Shown: positions 44,777 through 53,522 of the stretch, piece by piece
How the letters are laid out: each line of letters opens with the position of its first letter
Numbering within the stretch: the first letter of the stretch is position 1
Origin: Prado023 sp963818445
GTDB taxonomy: Bacteria; Actinomycetota; Actinomycetes; S36-B12; CAIYMF01
Assembly (NCBI GenBank): GCA_963818445.1
Contig: CAWFSG010000021.1
Coordinates: 153,489-217,488, forward strand
Direction: 5' to 3'
DNA length: 64,000 bases
The notes under the pieces: model-generated
Told to the model about the DNA's origin: nothing
The model's database searches: none
The model's input: only the letters and a program-made list of their open reading frames with translations
Made by a program: the position numbers and the translations under genes

Positions 44777-46386
44777 GCGCCGATCTCCTCGAGCTTCTTG
44801 GTCGAGCGGAACGAGATCGCCGAGATCGTCCCGACGACCAGGAAGATCACCAGGCTGATCGCCGCGGCCAGGCCCAACTGCTGGTTGGTGTCGTTGAACG
44901 CCTTGCGGTACGTCCAGTTGATCAGCAGGTCGGTCGAGCCGCCCTCATTGATCTGGCCCGGGAAGGGCCCACCCCCGGTGAGGTACTCGATGAGGGTGAA
45001 GTTGTTGAAGTTGAAGGCGAACGAGGCGATGAGGAGGGGCGCGACGGAGATCATCAGCAGCGGCAGGATCACGGTGCGGAAGGCATGCAGGCCGCTCGCC
45101 CCGTCGACGAACGCGGCTTCCTTGAGATCGCCCGGGATCGCGGTGAGCGCCCCGGTGCAGACCAGCAGGAAGTACGGATAGGCGATCCACAGGTTCACGA
45201 AGAGGAGCGAGAACCTGGCCAGCATCGGGTCGCCGAGCCAGTTGGTGTTGCCCGGCAGGATCTGGTTGATGATGCCGAAGTCGACGTTGAGCATGCCCTT
45301 CCACAGGAGTGCGGTCAGGAAGATGGGCAGCGCGTAGGGCAGGATCAGCAGCACTCGGTAGTACTTCTGCCCCTTCATCCGCCTGTCGGACATGACCAGG
45401 GCCAGCAGGAGGCCCAGGGCGAATGTGGTGAACACCGTCAGGAACGCGAAGGCGAATGTCCAGATGGTGATCGGCAGGAAGTTGTCACGGATGGCCGGAT
45501 CGGTGAGCAACGAGGCGTAGTTGGCCAGTCCCACCCCGACGATCCAGCCTGGTTGCAGGATCTTGCCATCGGGCGAGGCGAAGTTGCCGTCCTCATTGGG
45601 GGTGTAGACCACGCCGGTGTTGGTGTCGGTCATCGTGTCGGTGGCCTCGTCGTAGGCGAATCCCGACTTGTACTCCTTCGCCTCGAAGATGCTCGACGCC
45701 TTCAGGAACGTGCCGCTGGCCTCGTTGAGGGGCACGCGCAGCTCGCCCCACTGGGCGGTGAAGTCCGGGTTGTTCGACATGGTGCCCAGGTTCAGCGACT
45801 GGTAGCCCGTGACGCCCGTGACCTTGTCGCCGGTGCTCTGCAGCTGGTCGGGAGGAACAGGGTCCAGGCTCTCGGGGGTTCCGATGAACGTCTGGCCCGC
45901 CTGGGGGGTGCCCTCCGGGAAGGTGACCAGCATCGAGACGGTGCCGCCCTTCTCGATGGGCACGACCGGATAGGCGGCCGAGTCGGCGATCGGCTGCTCC
46001 TCGCGCGCCAGGAGGGCGGAGATCGCCGAGTCCTTGTCGCCGAGGTGGCCGGTGCCGTAGTTGGTGAAGGATGTGTACCCGGTCAGCAGCATCGTGAACA
46101 GCTGGTAGACCAGCAGGAACATGAGGCCTGGGAGCAGGTACTTCATGGGCAGCCCCCTGGTGAAGTACACCAGGTTGACTGCGATCAGGGCGAAGATGAA
46201 GAACCCGACCCCCCACGTCCAGCCGGCGGAGATGCACTGGATCAGCGCCCAGACAAGCAGCGCGTCGATCATTCCGACGAGGATCAGCTTGACGGCCAGC
46301 CCACCAGCTGTGGTGGTGCTGGACTTCTTGCGAACGACCTCGTCCGGTGCGGACTTCGTGGCTGTGCTCATGGTCGGGTTCTTCAT
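44773..46386 (-). CDS. malF: Maltose-type ABC transporter permease MalF with large periplasmic loop
   Basis: 537 aa. Helices near the N-terminus (about 30-70 and 75-115) are followed by an external loop from about residue 115 to 290, then the BPD permease domain with coupling loop LKEAAFVDGASGLHAFRTV. The loop is the counterpart of the P2 loop of E. coli MalF, which contacts MalE; most actinobacterial sugar permeases (about 300 aa) lack it. With MalG it forms the channel. Confidence 0.9.
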   Translation of the reverse strand: MKNPTMSTATKSAPDEVVRKKSSTTTAGGLAVKLILVGMIDALLVWALIQCISAGWTWGVGFFIFALIAVNLVYFTRGLPMKYLLPGLMFLLVYQLFTMLLTGYTSFTNYGTGHLGDKDSAISALLAREEQPIADSAAYPVVPIEKGGTVSMLVTFPEGTPQAGQTFIGTPESLDPVPPDQLQSTGDKVTGVTGYQSLNLGTMSNNPDFTAQWGELRVPLNEASGTFLKASSIFEAKEYKSGFAYDEATDTMTDTNTGVVYTPNEDGNFASPDGKILQPGWIVGVGLANYASLLTDPAIRDNFLPITIWTFAFAFLTVFTTFALGLLLALVMSDRRMKGQKYYRVLLILPYALPIFLTALLWKGMLNVDFGIINQILPGNTNWLGDPMLARFSLLFVNLWIAYPYFLLVCTGALTAIPGDLKEAAFVDGASGLHAFRTVILPLLMISVAPLLIASFAFNFNNFTLIEYLTGGGPFPGQINEGGSTDLLINWTYRKAFNDTNQQLGLAAAISLVIFLVVGTISAISFRSTKKLEEIGA

Positions 46387-46405
46387 CCCTTCGCGATCAG
46401 GTGGT

Positions 46406-46435
46406 GATCAGTCGATCAGTCGATCAGTCGATCAG
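46406..46435. repeat. 8-bp tandem repeat across the malE stop
   Basis: Three full copies and one partial copy of GATCAGTC run from the malE-malF gap into the malE stop codon. Confidence 0.8.
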
Positions 46436-47695
46436 CCGTTGGCGTCGGCGATCGCCTTGTTGATGGCGTCACCGGCCGCTGTCATGGTCTTGGTCGGATC
46501 CTCACCCGACGCGACCTTGAACTCGGCCAGGCCCAGGGACTCCCAGACCGAACCCATCTCGGGCACGGACGGCTGGGGGATGCCCTGCTTGCCGTAGTCG
46601 ATGAAGCCCTTGACGATCGGGTCAGCCGAGACCTTGTCCGCGGACTCGGTCCACGCCGGCGGGCGAGGATCGGCGGCGTACATGGCGTCCATGAACTCGG
46701 TCGTCATCACGTAGTCGTTGAGGAACGTCTGCGCGATGAGGGCGTTCTTCGCCTTGGTGGGGATGAACATCGTCTGCACGCCGATGAAGGCCGAGGAGGT
46801 GTCCGAGCCGTTGGGCACGGGGCAGACCATGGTGTCGGGGACGCCCTTGAGGGCGTCCGGGACGTTCCACGGGCCGGTGATGAACCACGCCGAGTCGCCG
46901 CTGTTGTAGGACTCCTTGGCGATGTCGCCGGTGACCGAGGCCTTGATCAGCTTCTTGTCGGCCATCAGCTGCAGGTTCTCGGCCGCAGCGATCGAGCCGG
47001 CCTGGCCCGACGCCCATGTCCTCGACGTTGGTGGTGCCGTCGGCGTTCTCGCCGAAGATGTAGCCACCGTTGGCGCTGTACAGCGGGTACCAGTGGTAGG
47101 CGTCACCCTTGTCGCCGATCTGCAGCGCAAGGGGCAGGGAGGCCTTCTTGTCCTTCAGCAGGGCCTCGCCCTGGGAGATCAGGTCATCCAGGGACGCCGG
47201 GCACTCCGGGGACAGCGCCGGGTTGGTCAGCAGGGCGATGTTCTCCACGGCGTAGGGAACGCCGTAGCTCTTGCCGTCGTAGGCCACGGCCTTGACCGCG
47301 ACCTCGCTGAAGTCGGCCGACTTCGCTCCGAGGTCGAACGGGGTGACGACGCCGTTGGTGACCAGCTCGCCGAGCCAGTCGTGGGCACCGACGAACAGGT
47401 CCGGCACGTCGCCGGTCTGGTTGCCCTGGACGACCTTGGCACGGATGTCGCCGAAGTCGATCTGGACGACCTCACAGGTGATGCCGTTGGCCTCGGCGAA
47501 CTTGTCGCACTCGGCCTTCAGCGGAACGCTGCGGACCTCGTCGGCCCAGATGGTGAAGGTGCCCGAACCCGCGGCCGGCGCTGAGCTGGCGGGGGCTTCG
47601 GAGGCTGAGGTGCCTGTATCGCTGCCACTGCTGCACGCAGCGAGCAGGAGGGCGAGGCTGGCGGCTGCGGCCCCGACTTTGGTTGTGCGGCGCAT
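46432..47695 (-). CDS. malE: Maltose-binding lipoprotein MalE (one-base frameshift near 47004)
   Basis: Extracytoplasmic substrate-binding protein. Lipoprotein signal with lipobox LLAACSS (Cys about 22), Ser/Ala-rich linker, then TFTIWADEVRSVPLKAECD, DIPDLFVGAHDWLGELV-like and YHWYPLYSANGGYIFGEN segments. After VEDMGVG the frame breaks. Removing one C from the run at 47001-47006 restores QAGSIAAAENLQLMADKKL and continues through AWFITGPWNVPDALKG to the end (about 420 aa). It is upstream of malF by 45 bp and provides the substrate to MalFGK. Confidence 0.86.
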
Positions 47696-47874
47696 GGATG
47701 CTCCGTTTCTTGGTGAGTGGAACACGGGGCCGTACGCGACCCCGCTGAGGGGCATCTTGCCTTCTCGTGTCGCTCGTCGCGACGTGTGGGGGCCTGTGGT
47801 CGTTTCGTTACCAAATCGTTGTGAATGCAGTCTGATCCCCGGCGCTCGGGTGACGCAACGCAGAGAGCGTTTGC
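47696..47874. promoter_or_regulatory. Intergenic region upstream of malE
   Basis: 179 bp between the two binding-protein genes. It holds a lower-GC patch near 47808-47826 (TTTCGTTACCAAATCGTTG) that may contain the malE promoter. An imperfect LacI-type half-palindrome lies at 47863-47876 and overlaps the upstream gene's stop. No site could be assigned with confidence. Confidence 0.3.
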
Positions 47875-49143
47875 TCAGCCGGCATCGATGGCCGACTGGA
47901 TGTCGCGCCCCGCGGCCTTCATGGTTCGGGTCGGATTCTCGCCGGACATGACGTCGACCTGGGCCTGGCTCAGGGCGGGCCAGACCAGGTCCATCTCGGC
48001 CAGGTTGGGCATGGGCGCCGAGGCGTCGGCGTAGTCGCCGAAGCCCTTGATCACGGGGTCGGACGCGGCGACTGCGAAGGAGTCCGTCCATGCGGGGGCG
48101 AGGCCTCCGGGCGCCGCCAGCGCCGTCATGACGTCCGTGGTCATGGCCGTGGTTGCCAGGTACTCCTGCGCGCCCGCTGCGTTGCGGGCGAAGGCGGACA
48201 GGAGCAGGCCCTGGGAGGTGACCATCGCCTGGCTGCGGGAGGCCAGGACCGAGTCGAAGCCCGGGACCGCCTCGACCACGAAGGGAACCCCCGCCTGGCG
48301 CACGGGCTCGACGCTCCACGGCCCGGAGATCAGGTAGGGCGACCTGCTGGTGGTGAACGCGGTCAGGGCCTCGTCGAGGGTCGTGTCCTTGTCCAGGGCG
48401 CCGTCCGCGGTCAACTGCGCGAGTCGCTTGGCCGCCTCGATGCTCCCGGGCTTGCCCACCTCGAGCTCGTCTGCCGTGTAGCCGCCCTGCGTGTCGAGGC
48501 CGAAGATCTTGCCGCCGGCCGCGCTGTAGAACGGGTACCAGTGGTAGGCGTCGCCCTGGGGCCCCACCGGCAGCGCGATGGGGAGGATCTGGTCATCCTT
48601 GTCCTTGAGCTCCAGCCCGTCGCGCGCCATCACGTCGATCGACTCGGGCGCCTCCGGGGCCAGCGCGGTGTTGCGGAACAGGGCCAGGTTCTCGGTGGCG
48701 AAGGGCATGCCGTACGTGCGCGCCTGGTAGGTGAAGCCGTTGACCGACACAGGGCGGAAGCTGCTGGCCTGCGCGGAGAGGTCGATCGGTGCCAGCAGCC
48801 CGTAGTCGGCGAGTCGACCCACCCAGTCGCTCTGCCCGACGAACAGGTCGGGGCCCTGTCCCTGAGGGGCCAGTGTGGTGATGTCGTCGCGGATCTTGGT
48901 CAGGTCGGTGCCGACCGTCTGGACCTTCACCTCGACGCCCGTCGCCTTCTGGTGGGCTGCTGCACTGGCCGTCAGCGCCGCGGCGTGTGCGGGATCGGAC
49001 CAGATCAGGATCGAGGACGTGGCGCTCGGTGCCCCACTCGCACTGGCGCTGGCGGAGGGGTCGGTCCCTTCGCCAGCGGAGCCACAGGCGCCGAGCAGCA
49101 GCCCTGCGGCCGCCAACGCCGCCAACATCCTGATCCTGCCCAT
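47875..49143 (-). CDS. Second MalE-like substrate-binding lipoprotein
   Basis: 422 aa, intact. Lipobox LLLGACGS (Cys about 18) is followed by a Ser/Ala linker, then a fold parallel to the adjacent malE: PDLFVGQSDWVGRLADYGLL, YGMPFATENLALFRNTAL, GDAYHWYPFYSAAGGKIFG and LISGPWSVEPVRQAG. It is clearly a tandem paralogue of malE but strongly diverged. First gene of the mal operon by position. It may broaden the sugar range of MalFGK. Confidence 0.86.
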   Translation of the reverse strand: MGRIRMLAALAAAGLLLGACGSAGEGTDPSASASASGAPSATSSILIWSDPAHAAALTASAAAHQKATGVEVKVQTVGTDLTKIRDDITTLAPQGQGPDLFVGQSDWVGRLADYGLLAPIDLSAQASSFRPVSVNGFTYQARTYGMPFATENLALFRNTALAPEAPESIDVMARDGLELKDKDDQILPIALPVGPQGDAYHWYPFYSAAGGKIFGLDTQGGYTADELEVGKPGSIEAAKRLAQLTADGALDKDTTLDEALTAFTTSRSPYLISGPWSVEPVRQAGVPFVVEAVPGFDSVLASRSQAMVTSQGLLLSAFARNAAGAQEYLATTAMTTDVMTALAAPGGLAPAWTDSFAVAASDPVIKGFGDYADASAPMPNLAEMDLVWPALSQAQVDVMSGENPTRTMKAAGRDIQSAIDAG

Positions 49144-49257
49144 GATGTCCCCACTCTCCCCTGCCCGCCGCCCCTTCCGGGGCCCCGTGGGCATCATGCC
49201 GCGGTGGGTCGCCGATGGCCAGACAGCAGCGTGTGTGCTCTACCCTTGTGCCGCATC

Positions 49258-49330
49258 GCCGGCGTGGCGCAATTGGCAGCGCACCTGTCTTGTAAACAGG
49301 GGGTTCCCGGTTCGAGTCCGGGCGTCGGCT
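49258..49330 (+). tRNA. tRNA-Thr (anticodon TGT)
   Basis: Cloverleaf read directly. Acceptor stem GCCGGCG / CGTCGGC (one G-U pair); D arm GCGC-AATTGGCA-GCGC; anticodon stem CCTGT / ACAGG around loop CTTGTAA with anticodon TGT at 49291-49293; T arm CCCGG-TTCGAGT-CCGGG; discriminator T. The 3' CCA is not encoded. 73 nt. It reads ACA and, by wobble, ACG codons. A -10-like TACCCT lies at 49241-49246. Confidence 0.93.
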
Positions 49331-49559
49331 CTGTATCGTCGCAGGTCAGGGGGCGGTTTGCCCTGCACGGATGGCGCCGCTCAGGCCCGGATTTGCCAGG
49401 CAGGACACGGCGCCAGTGCTCCCTGTCGCCGCCTGTCGGGCGTGTGTCGCAAGCGCGGGTGCCCGCGAGGCCCACCCGCCCCGGGACAAGGAAGCCGGGC
49501 TCCAGGGCGCGGCTGTGACTGACCAACCGGAGGCGTCTCACGGGTGATACACTCGGTGC
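49331..49559. other. Spacer between tRNA-Thr and the toxin-antitoxin pair
   Basis: 229 bp without a recognisable gene. It ends with TACACT (49548-49553), a likely -10 for the antitoxin, whose ATG follows 7 nt later (leaderless). Confidence 0.4.
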
Positions 49560-49814
49560 ATGACCGCGACCCCTGATGAGAAGCGAGTCTCCGTCCGCGA
49601 CATCCGCAATCACGGCGGTGATGTGCTCGCACGCGTCCAGAGCGGAGAGACCATCACCATCACGAGCGACGGCACACCCGTCGCCGAACTGCGACCCCTC
49701 CCACGACGAAGCCTGTCTGCCGCGGAGCTGGTGGCGCGCCGGCGACGGCTTCCCCGGGTGGACGCCAGCGCGCTGAGGGGCGACATCGACGCACTCCTGG
49801 ACCAGTCCCTGTGA
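49560..49814 (+). CDS. Phd/YefM-family antitoxin
   Basis: 84 aa. The N-terminal DNA-binding fold of the Phd/YefM type has KRVSVRDIRNHGGDVLARVQ and the strand ITITSDGTPVAELRPLP. The C-terminal arm (RSLSAAELVARRRRLPRVD) would wrap the toxin. Its stop overlaps the GTG of the PIN-domain toxin (GTGA), the usual antitoxin-first order. The pair is probably autoregulated by the complex. Confidence 0.88.
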   Translation: MTATPDEKRVSVRDIRNHGGDVLARVQSGETITITSDGTPVAELRPLPRRSLSAAELVARRRRLPRVDASALRGDIDALLDQSL

Positions 49815-50242
49815 CCACCCCGCCCCACGATCGCGCGGTCCTGGACACCAGCGCGGTCATCCGCTTGGGGGAGGTCGATCCTCGGCGCCTGGCCGCCGAG
49901 TCCGTCATCACGACCGTGACCTTGGCGGAACTGAGCGTCGGACCGCTCGTCGCCCCGACCGCGTCCGAGCGAGCCGCTCGCCAACGACACCTGCAGCAGG
50001 CCGAGACCGACTTCGGTGAACCGCTGCCCTTCGACGCCGAGGCCGCTCGAGCCTTCGGCCCTATCGCCGCGTCGCTACGCGCAGCGGGTCAGAAGTCTCG
50101 AGCGCGCGCATTCGACGCCATGATCGCCGCGATCGCCGTGAGCCAGGCACTGCCCATCTACACCTTCAACCCCAAGGACTTCGCAGCAACCGGGGCAGAG
50201 TTGGTCGACCTCGGCGAAGAAGCAGAACACCCCGCCCCCTGA
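49811..50242 (+). CDS. VapC-type PIN-domain toxin
   Basis: 143 aa ribonuclease toxin. The acidic active-site residues are in VLDTSAVIRL (Asp), TLAELSVGPL (Glu) and ARAFDAMIAAIAV (Asp), with a final PIYTFNPKDF strand where VapC proteins often have TxNxxDF. It cleaves RNA when the antitoxin is lost. GTG start overlapping the antitoxin stop. It stands next to a tRNA gene in a region that looks accessory. Confidence 0.87.
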   Translation: MTTPPHDRAVLDTSAVIRLGEVDPRRLAAESVITTVTLAELSVGPLVAPTASERAARQRHLQQAETDFGEPLPFDAEAARAFGPIAASLRAAGQKSRARAFDAMIAAIAVSQALPIYTFNPKDFAATGAELVDLGEEAEHPAP

Positions 50243-50535
50243 TCCACTCGACCCGGACCCTGCACAACTGGGAGCCCTACCGACCTGCCCCACATCGCCG
50301 CGGGTCGCGCAGGTGTGGGCAGGTATCGCCCGCCCTGATTGAGGCGGTATCGAGTTAGGGCGCTCCACCGAGGTTCACACACCTGTAGTCGCCGACGGCC
50401 TCGGGTTCATCGATGCTCGCGCTCGTGGTCGGTGGGCCGCCGGTTGGCGCCTCGGTCGGGATCGTTGCGAATCCCCGTCCGGCGTTCGGGCCTGTCAGTG
50501 ACGGGACCTCGATCGGGCCGGGTGATGATGTCCCG
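50243..50535. other. Non-coding stretch after vapC
   Basis: About 290 bp with no recognisable gene. The frame of the next gene is open from 50413, but this extension is low in complexity and unlike the rest of the protein. Confidence 0.4.
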
Positions 50536-51174
50536 GTGATCGAACCGGTCTCGTCGGAGCCCACGCTGCTGGTGCTGCATGCCGTGCGGCTACTCGGTTT
50601 CGCCGACGAGGGCCGGGTCGCGGCCCGGTTCGCCCTGGATCGTGGTGAGGTATTGGAGTCCCTCGAGGACTTCGAGGCGGTCGGCTGGGTGCAGCGGTCC
50701 CGGTTCGCCGGCACGGGCGGGTGGTCGTTGACCGACGCTGGTCGGGCGCAGAACTGCGCCCACCTTGCGGCTGAGCTCGACGCCGCCGGTGCCGGGCCTG
50801 TCGTGGCCGCCGCCCTTGAGTCTTTCGAGCAGTTGAACGCCCGGTTCCTGGATGCGGCGACCCGCTGGCAGCTGCATCCGATGCCCGGCGATCCGTTGGC
50901 TGCCAACGACCACAGCGACCCACGGTGGGACGACCGGGTCATCGCCGACCTTGTCGGCCTCGGTTCCGCCTTGGACCGGGTGTGCACGCCGCTGGCGGCG
51001 GCGCTGGCCCGCTTCGACGGTTACGCCGCCCGGTATGCCACCTCAGCGGACCGGGTCCGCCGCGGCGAGGCCCGCTGGGTCGATGCGCTGGGCATCGACT
51101 CCTGTCACGTGGTGTGGATCCAGCTGCACGAGGACCTGCTCGCCACCCTGGGCGTGGACCGGGCCCACAGGTGA
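50536..51174 (+). CDS. Conserved actinobacterial protein, winged-helix-like N-terminus
   Basis: 212 aa from GTG 50536 (ATG 50413 would add 41 non-conserved residues). TLLVLHAVRLLGFADEGRVA and DRGEVLESLEDFEAVGWVQR look like a winged helix (about 8-75). The C-terminal half has DHSDPRWDDRVIADLVGLGS and GIDSCHVVWIQLHEDLLATL, which I recall from uncharacterised actinobacterial proteins. Possibly a regulator; no ligand or partner is evident. Confidence 0.6.
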   Translation: MIEPVSSEPTLLVLHAVRLLGFADEGRVAARFALDRGEVLESLEDFEAVGWVQRSRFAGTGGWSLTDAGRAQNCAHLAAELDAAGAGPVVAAALESFEQLNARFLDAATRWQLHPMPGDPLAANDHSDPRWDDRVIADLVGLGSALDRVCTPLAAALARFDGYAARYATSADRVRRGEARWVDALGIDSCHVVWIQLHEDLLATLGVDRAHR

Positions 51175-51449
51175 GGGCTGCCTGAGTGTCGGTCCCGGTC
51201 TGCGCGCTGGCAGGCCCCGCGGCTCCCGCGGCGCGTCTAGTAGCCGCGAGTCGCGCACAGTGGCGCAGGCATCACTGACCGGGGTTGATGCTGCGGCCCG
51301 CTCGCCCGGCTCAACTCACCCAGCGTGACCGAGTCCCTGACCGAGGCCGGGTGGGCCCATGCCCGCGGCTGGGTCCTAGTGCCCTACCGCGTGGTCGAGC
51401 CGGGTGGGAGGGTCAAAGTGAAGGGGAGCGTCAGGAGAAGGGGTGTGTG
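51175..51449. other. Intergenic region with a possible gene remnant
   Basis: 275 bp. A 41-codon frame from GTG 51324 to 51449 reads SLTEAGWAHARGWVLVPYRV and ends in a Lys/Arg-rich tail. It looks protein-like but matches nothing I know. It may be a fragment or a tiny gene. Confidence 0.3.
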
Positions 51450-51797
51450 ATGAGCACGAGGTCCGTGGGGTCGGTGACACCGACCCGGTCGCATCGGGGC
51501 CGCAGCACTCTGCGCGATGCCTGGGTGGCGACCGGTGCCGGTCTCGGGGGGATCCTTGCTGGGATTCTGGTCGTCTCCACCTCCGAGGAGGGCTCGTTGC
51601 TCGCGCTCGTCGGGGCGCTCCTGCTGCTCGTCGCCGGGCTGGTGGGCCTGATCGTGGGGATCGTCTGGTCGGTCCGGGCGATCAGGCTGGGACGCGCGGT
51701 CGCGATAGCGCCGCTGCTGCTGGACGGGTTCCTACTGTTCCACGGCCTGGTGGCCATGCTCGCGGCATTCAGCCTGTTCTACGGCTGGGACGCGTGA
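51450..51797 (+). CDS. Small multi-pass membrane protein
   Basis: 115 aa. After a polar, Arg-rich start (1-27), three hydrophobic segments are visible (about 28-45, 50-72 and 82-108). It has no catalytic motif. ATG 51450 is preceded by GGAGAAGG (51434-51441). Function unknown. A stem-loop follows 30 bp after the stop. Confidence 0.55.
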   Translation: MSTRSVGSVTPTRSHRGRSTLRDAWVATGAGLGGILAGILVVSTSEEGSLLALVGALLLLVAGLVGLIVGIVWSVRAIRLGRAVAIAPLLLDGFLLFHGLVAMLAAFSLFYGWDA

Positions 51798-52309
51798 GGA
51801 CCGGCCGGCGAGCCCGACATGTTCTGACCTCAGTGGCCAGGCCGTGAACCAATCCAGGAACCCGTAGCCACTGAGGGAACACGGAAATGGCCGAGGTCCG
51901 GCTCTCGTCCCTGAATCCTGGCCAACCTGCGGCACTGCGCCGCGTACCGTCCCGGTCAGCGGCGCTGCGTCCAACCGCCGCCTATCGGCGCCTTGTGGGG
52001 CCGGGCGGTCTCGTTGCCGGCGTTCAGGGGCGGAGGTTGCCCGCTACAACGAGTCTCTGCCGCTACGCATCACGTCCCGGAGCCGGCTGCACTGAGCACG
52101 ATTCCGGTCCGGAGCGGTTGTCGTGTAGCGGTGTAGCGGCAATTCCGGGAGGCGACGAGGCGGGTCGGGCGTCCGGGGGCTGGCGGACATTGATGCTGGC
52201 GCGGCACGGGCTGCGCGAGTCGACCCGCGACGGTCCTGCTCGATCACCCGCGCCTGCGGGTCCTCAGTGCACCGCTGGACCAGGTGTTCCAGATGAAGCG
52301 CCGGGTGTG
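51798..52309. other. 512-bp stretch without a recognisable gene
   Basis: Open frames on both strands have no family features and strand-shadow composition. It contains the stem-loop at 51828-51876. Nothing else was identified. Confidence 0.45.
51828..51876. terminator. Stem-loop, possible terminator
   Basis: Perfect 10-bp inverted repeat CCTCAGTGGC / GCCACTGAGG with a 29-nt loop, 30 bp after the stop of the small membrane protein. Confidence 0.4.
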
Positions 52310-53329
52310 TCAGGCGGGTCGCTCGGTGACTGAGATCTCGGGTGGGTTTCCGAGGTAGTCGCGCAGGAAGTGATTGGCCAGTGACCGGTCCGGTGATGTG
52401 GAGGTCAACACCTTCAGGCTGCCGTCCTGCACCCACGCGGCGAACAGGGTCCACCCGTTGACGGCGGCGACCCGGGTTGAACCGATGATCCGCATGTCGA
52501 TGTACTCCCCGTCCAGCCCATCGAACATCGTGTCGGACATGATTGCATCCTTCAGGAAGGCGTCCAGGTCCATGTCGCCCAGGGAGCCTGGGGTCAGCTG
52601 GAGGGTTGCCAGTTCGCCGACCTTCTGACCCGCTCGGTTCACCGCAACCACGGAAGCGCGGTCGAAGGTGCCCTCCGGCATGTTCTCGAAGGTCGAGGTC
52701 ACCGGTTGATCGGTCGCGGTCATTGTGTATTCGTCGGCTGGGAGCGCGGGCGGGGTTGCCAGGTAGTCCTGGAGGAACTGGTCTGCCAGGGTCCAATCAG
52801 ATAGCGCGGAGATCAACACCATCAGGTTGCGGTCCTGCATCCAGGCGGAGAACCGGCCTCCCACCCCCGGGTAGAGCGGGAAGACAGCGGCGACCCGGGT
52901 GGACCCGATGAATCGCATATCGATGGCATCCTCGGCCAGCCTTCCCTGGAAGTGGAAGTCCGCCAGCGTGGCGGTCTTGAGGAACGCGTCCAGGTCCAGG
53001 TCGACGAGCGCGCTCGGGGTCAGCTCGAGGGCCGTGAGTTCGCCGACCTTCTGCCCGTCTCGGTGAATCACCACCGCGGACGCCTGGTAGAAGAAGCTCG
53101 AAGAGTCCCGCATGATCGACGGTTCGAACGGATCGACCTCGGTCGTCGTGTAGGCGTCGAGCGGGTCGACCGCACCAAGACCCGGCTCCTCGGCGCTGGG
53201 CGCCCAGAGACCCGCGACAACCGCGGCGCCCAGGGCAGCGACCGCGAGCCAGACCACGAGCCACCACCAGCGGCGCTGCGGCCGTTCCGGGGCCTGCGCG
53301 GTCTGGCCCGCAGGTGTCATGGTCAGCAT
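52310..53329 (-). CDS. Membrane-anchored protein with a duplicated extracytoplasmic domain
   Basis: 339 aa. A short Arg-rich cytoplasmic end and one helix (about 22-44, WWWLVVWLAVAALGAAVVAG) precede two copies of a domain of about 125 residues (about 70-195 and 205-330). Shared blocks are DGQKVGEL / AGQKVGEL, DLDLDAFLK / DMDLDAFLK, IDMRFIGSTRVAAV / IDMRIIGSTRVAAV and LADQFLQDYL / LANHFLRDYL. No known family recognised. ATG 53329 was chosen because GGGAG lies 5 nt upstream. Confidence 0.62.
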   Translation of the reverse strand: MLTMTPAGQTAQAPERPQRRWWWLVVWLAVAALGAAVVAGLWAPSAEEPGLGAVDPLDAYTTTEVDPFEPSIMRDSSSFFYQASAVVIHRDGQKVGELTALELTPSALVDLDLDAFLKTATLADFHFQGRLAEDAIDMRFIGSTRVAAVFPLYPGVGGRFSAWMQDRNLMVLISALSDWTLADQFLQDYLATPPALPADEYTMTATDQPVTSTFENMPEGTFDRASVVAVNRAGQKVGELATLQLTPGSLGDMDLDAFLKDAIMSDTMFDGLDGEYIDMRIIGSTRVAAVNGWTLFAAWVQDGSLKVLTSTSPDRSLANHFLRDYLGNPPEISVTERPA

Positions 53330-53522
53330 CGGGACTCCCATCCCCGAGGGACAGGCCGAACTCGGCCTCCGCTTCCCCTTCAGCATGTCGCGACCCAGCG
53401 GGTTGTGGCAGGGGCGAACGTCCCCGCCACCGAACGCGAATGAGCGGGGGCGAGGCCCAAAGCCCCTACCGGGTGGCCGTTCCCGGCGCGACGATCAGAT
53501 CGGAGGCGATCGTCATGATCAA

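Noticed and set aside
42896..46407. Very long plus-strand frames (761 and 553 codons) opposite the mal genes
   Set aside because: Antisense to GH13, malG and malF; composition rich in His, Gln, Glu and Arg typical of reverse-complement shadows.
47863..47876. GAGAGCGTTTGCTC as a LacI/MalR operator
   Set aside because: Only partly palindromic, overlaps the stop of the upstream gene, and no second copy was found in the mal promoter region.
52044..52796. Minus-strand frame of 250 codons overlapping the duplicated-domain gene
   Set aside because: Overlaps the better-supported frame that has a ribosome site, membrane helix and internal repeats; this frame has Arg/Pro-rich shadow composition.
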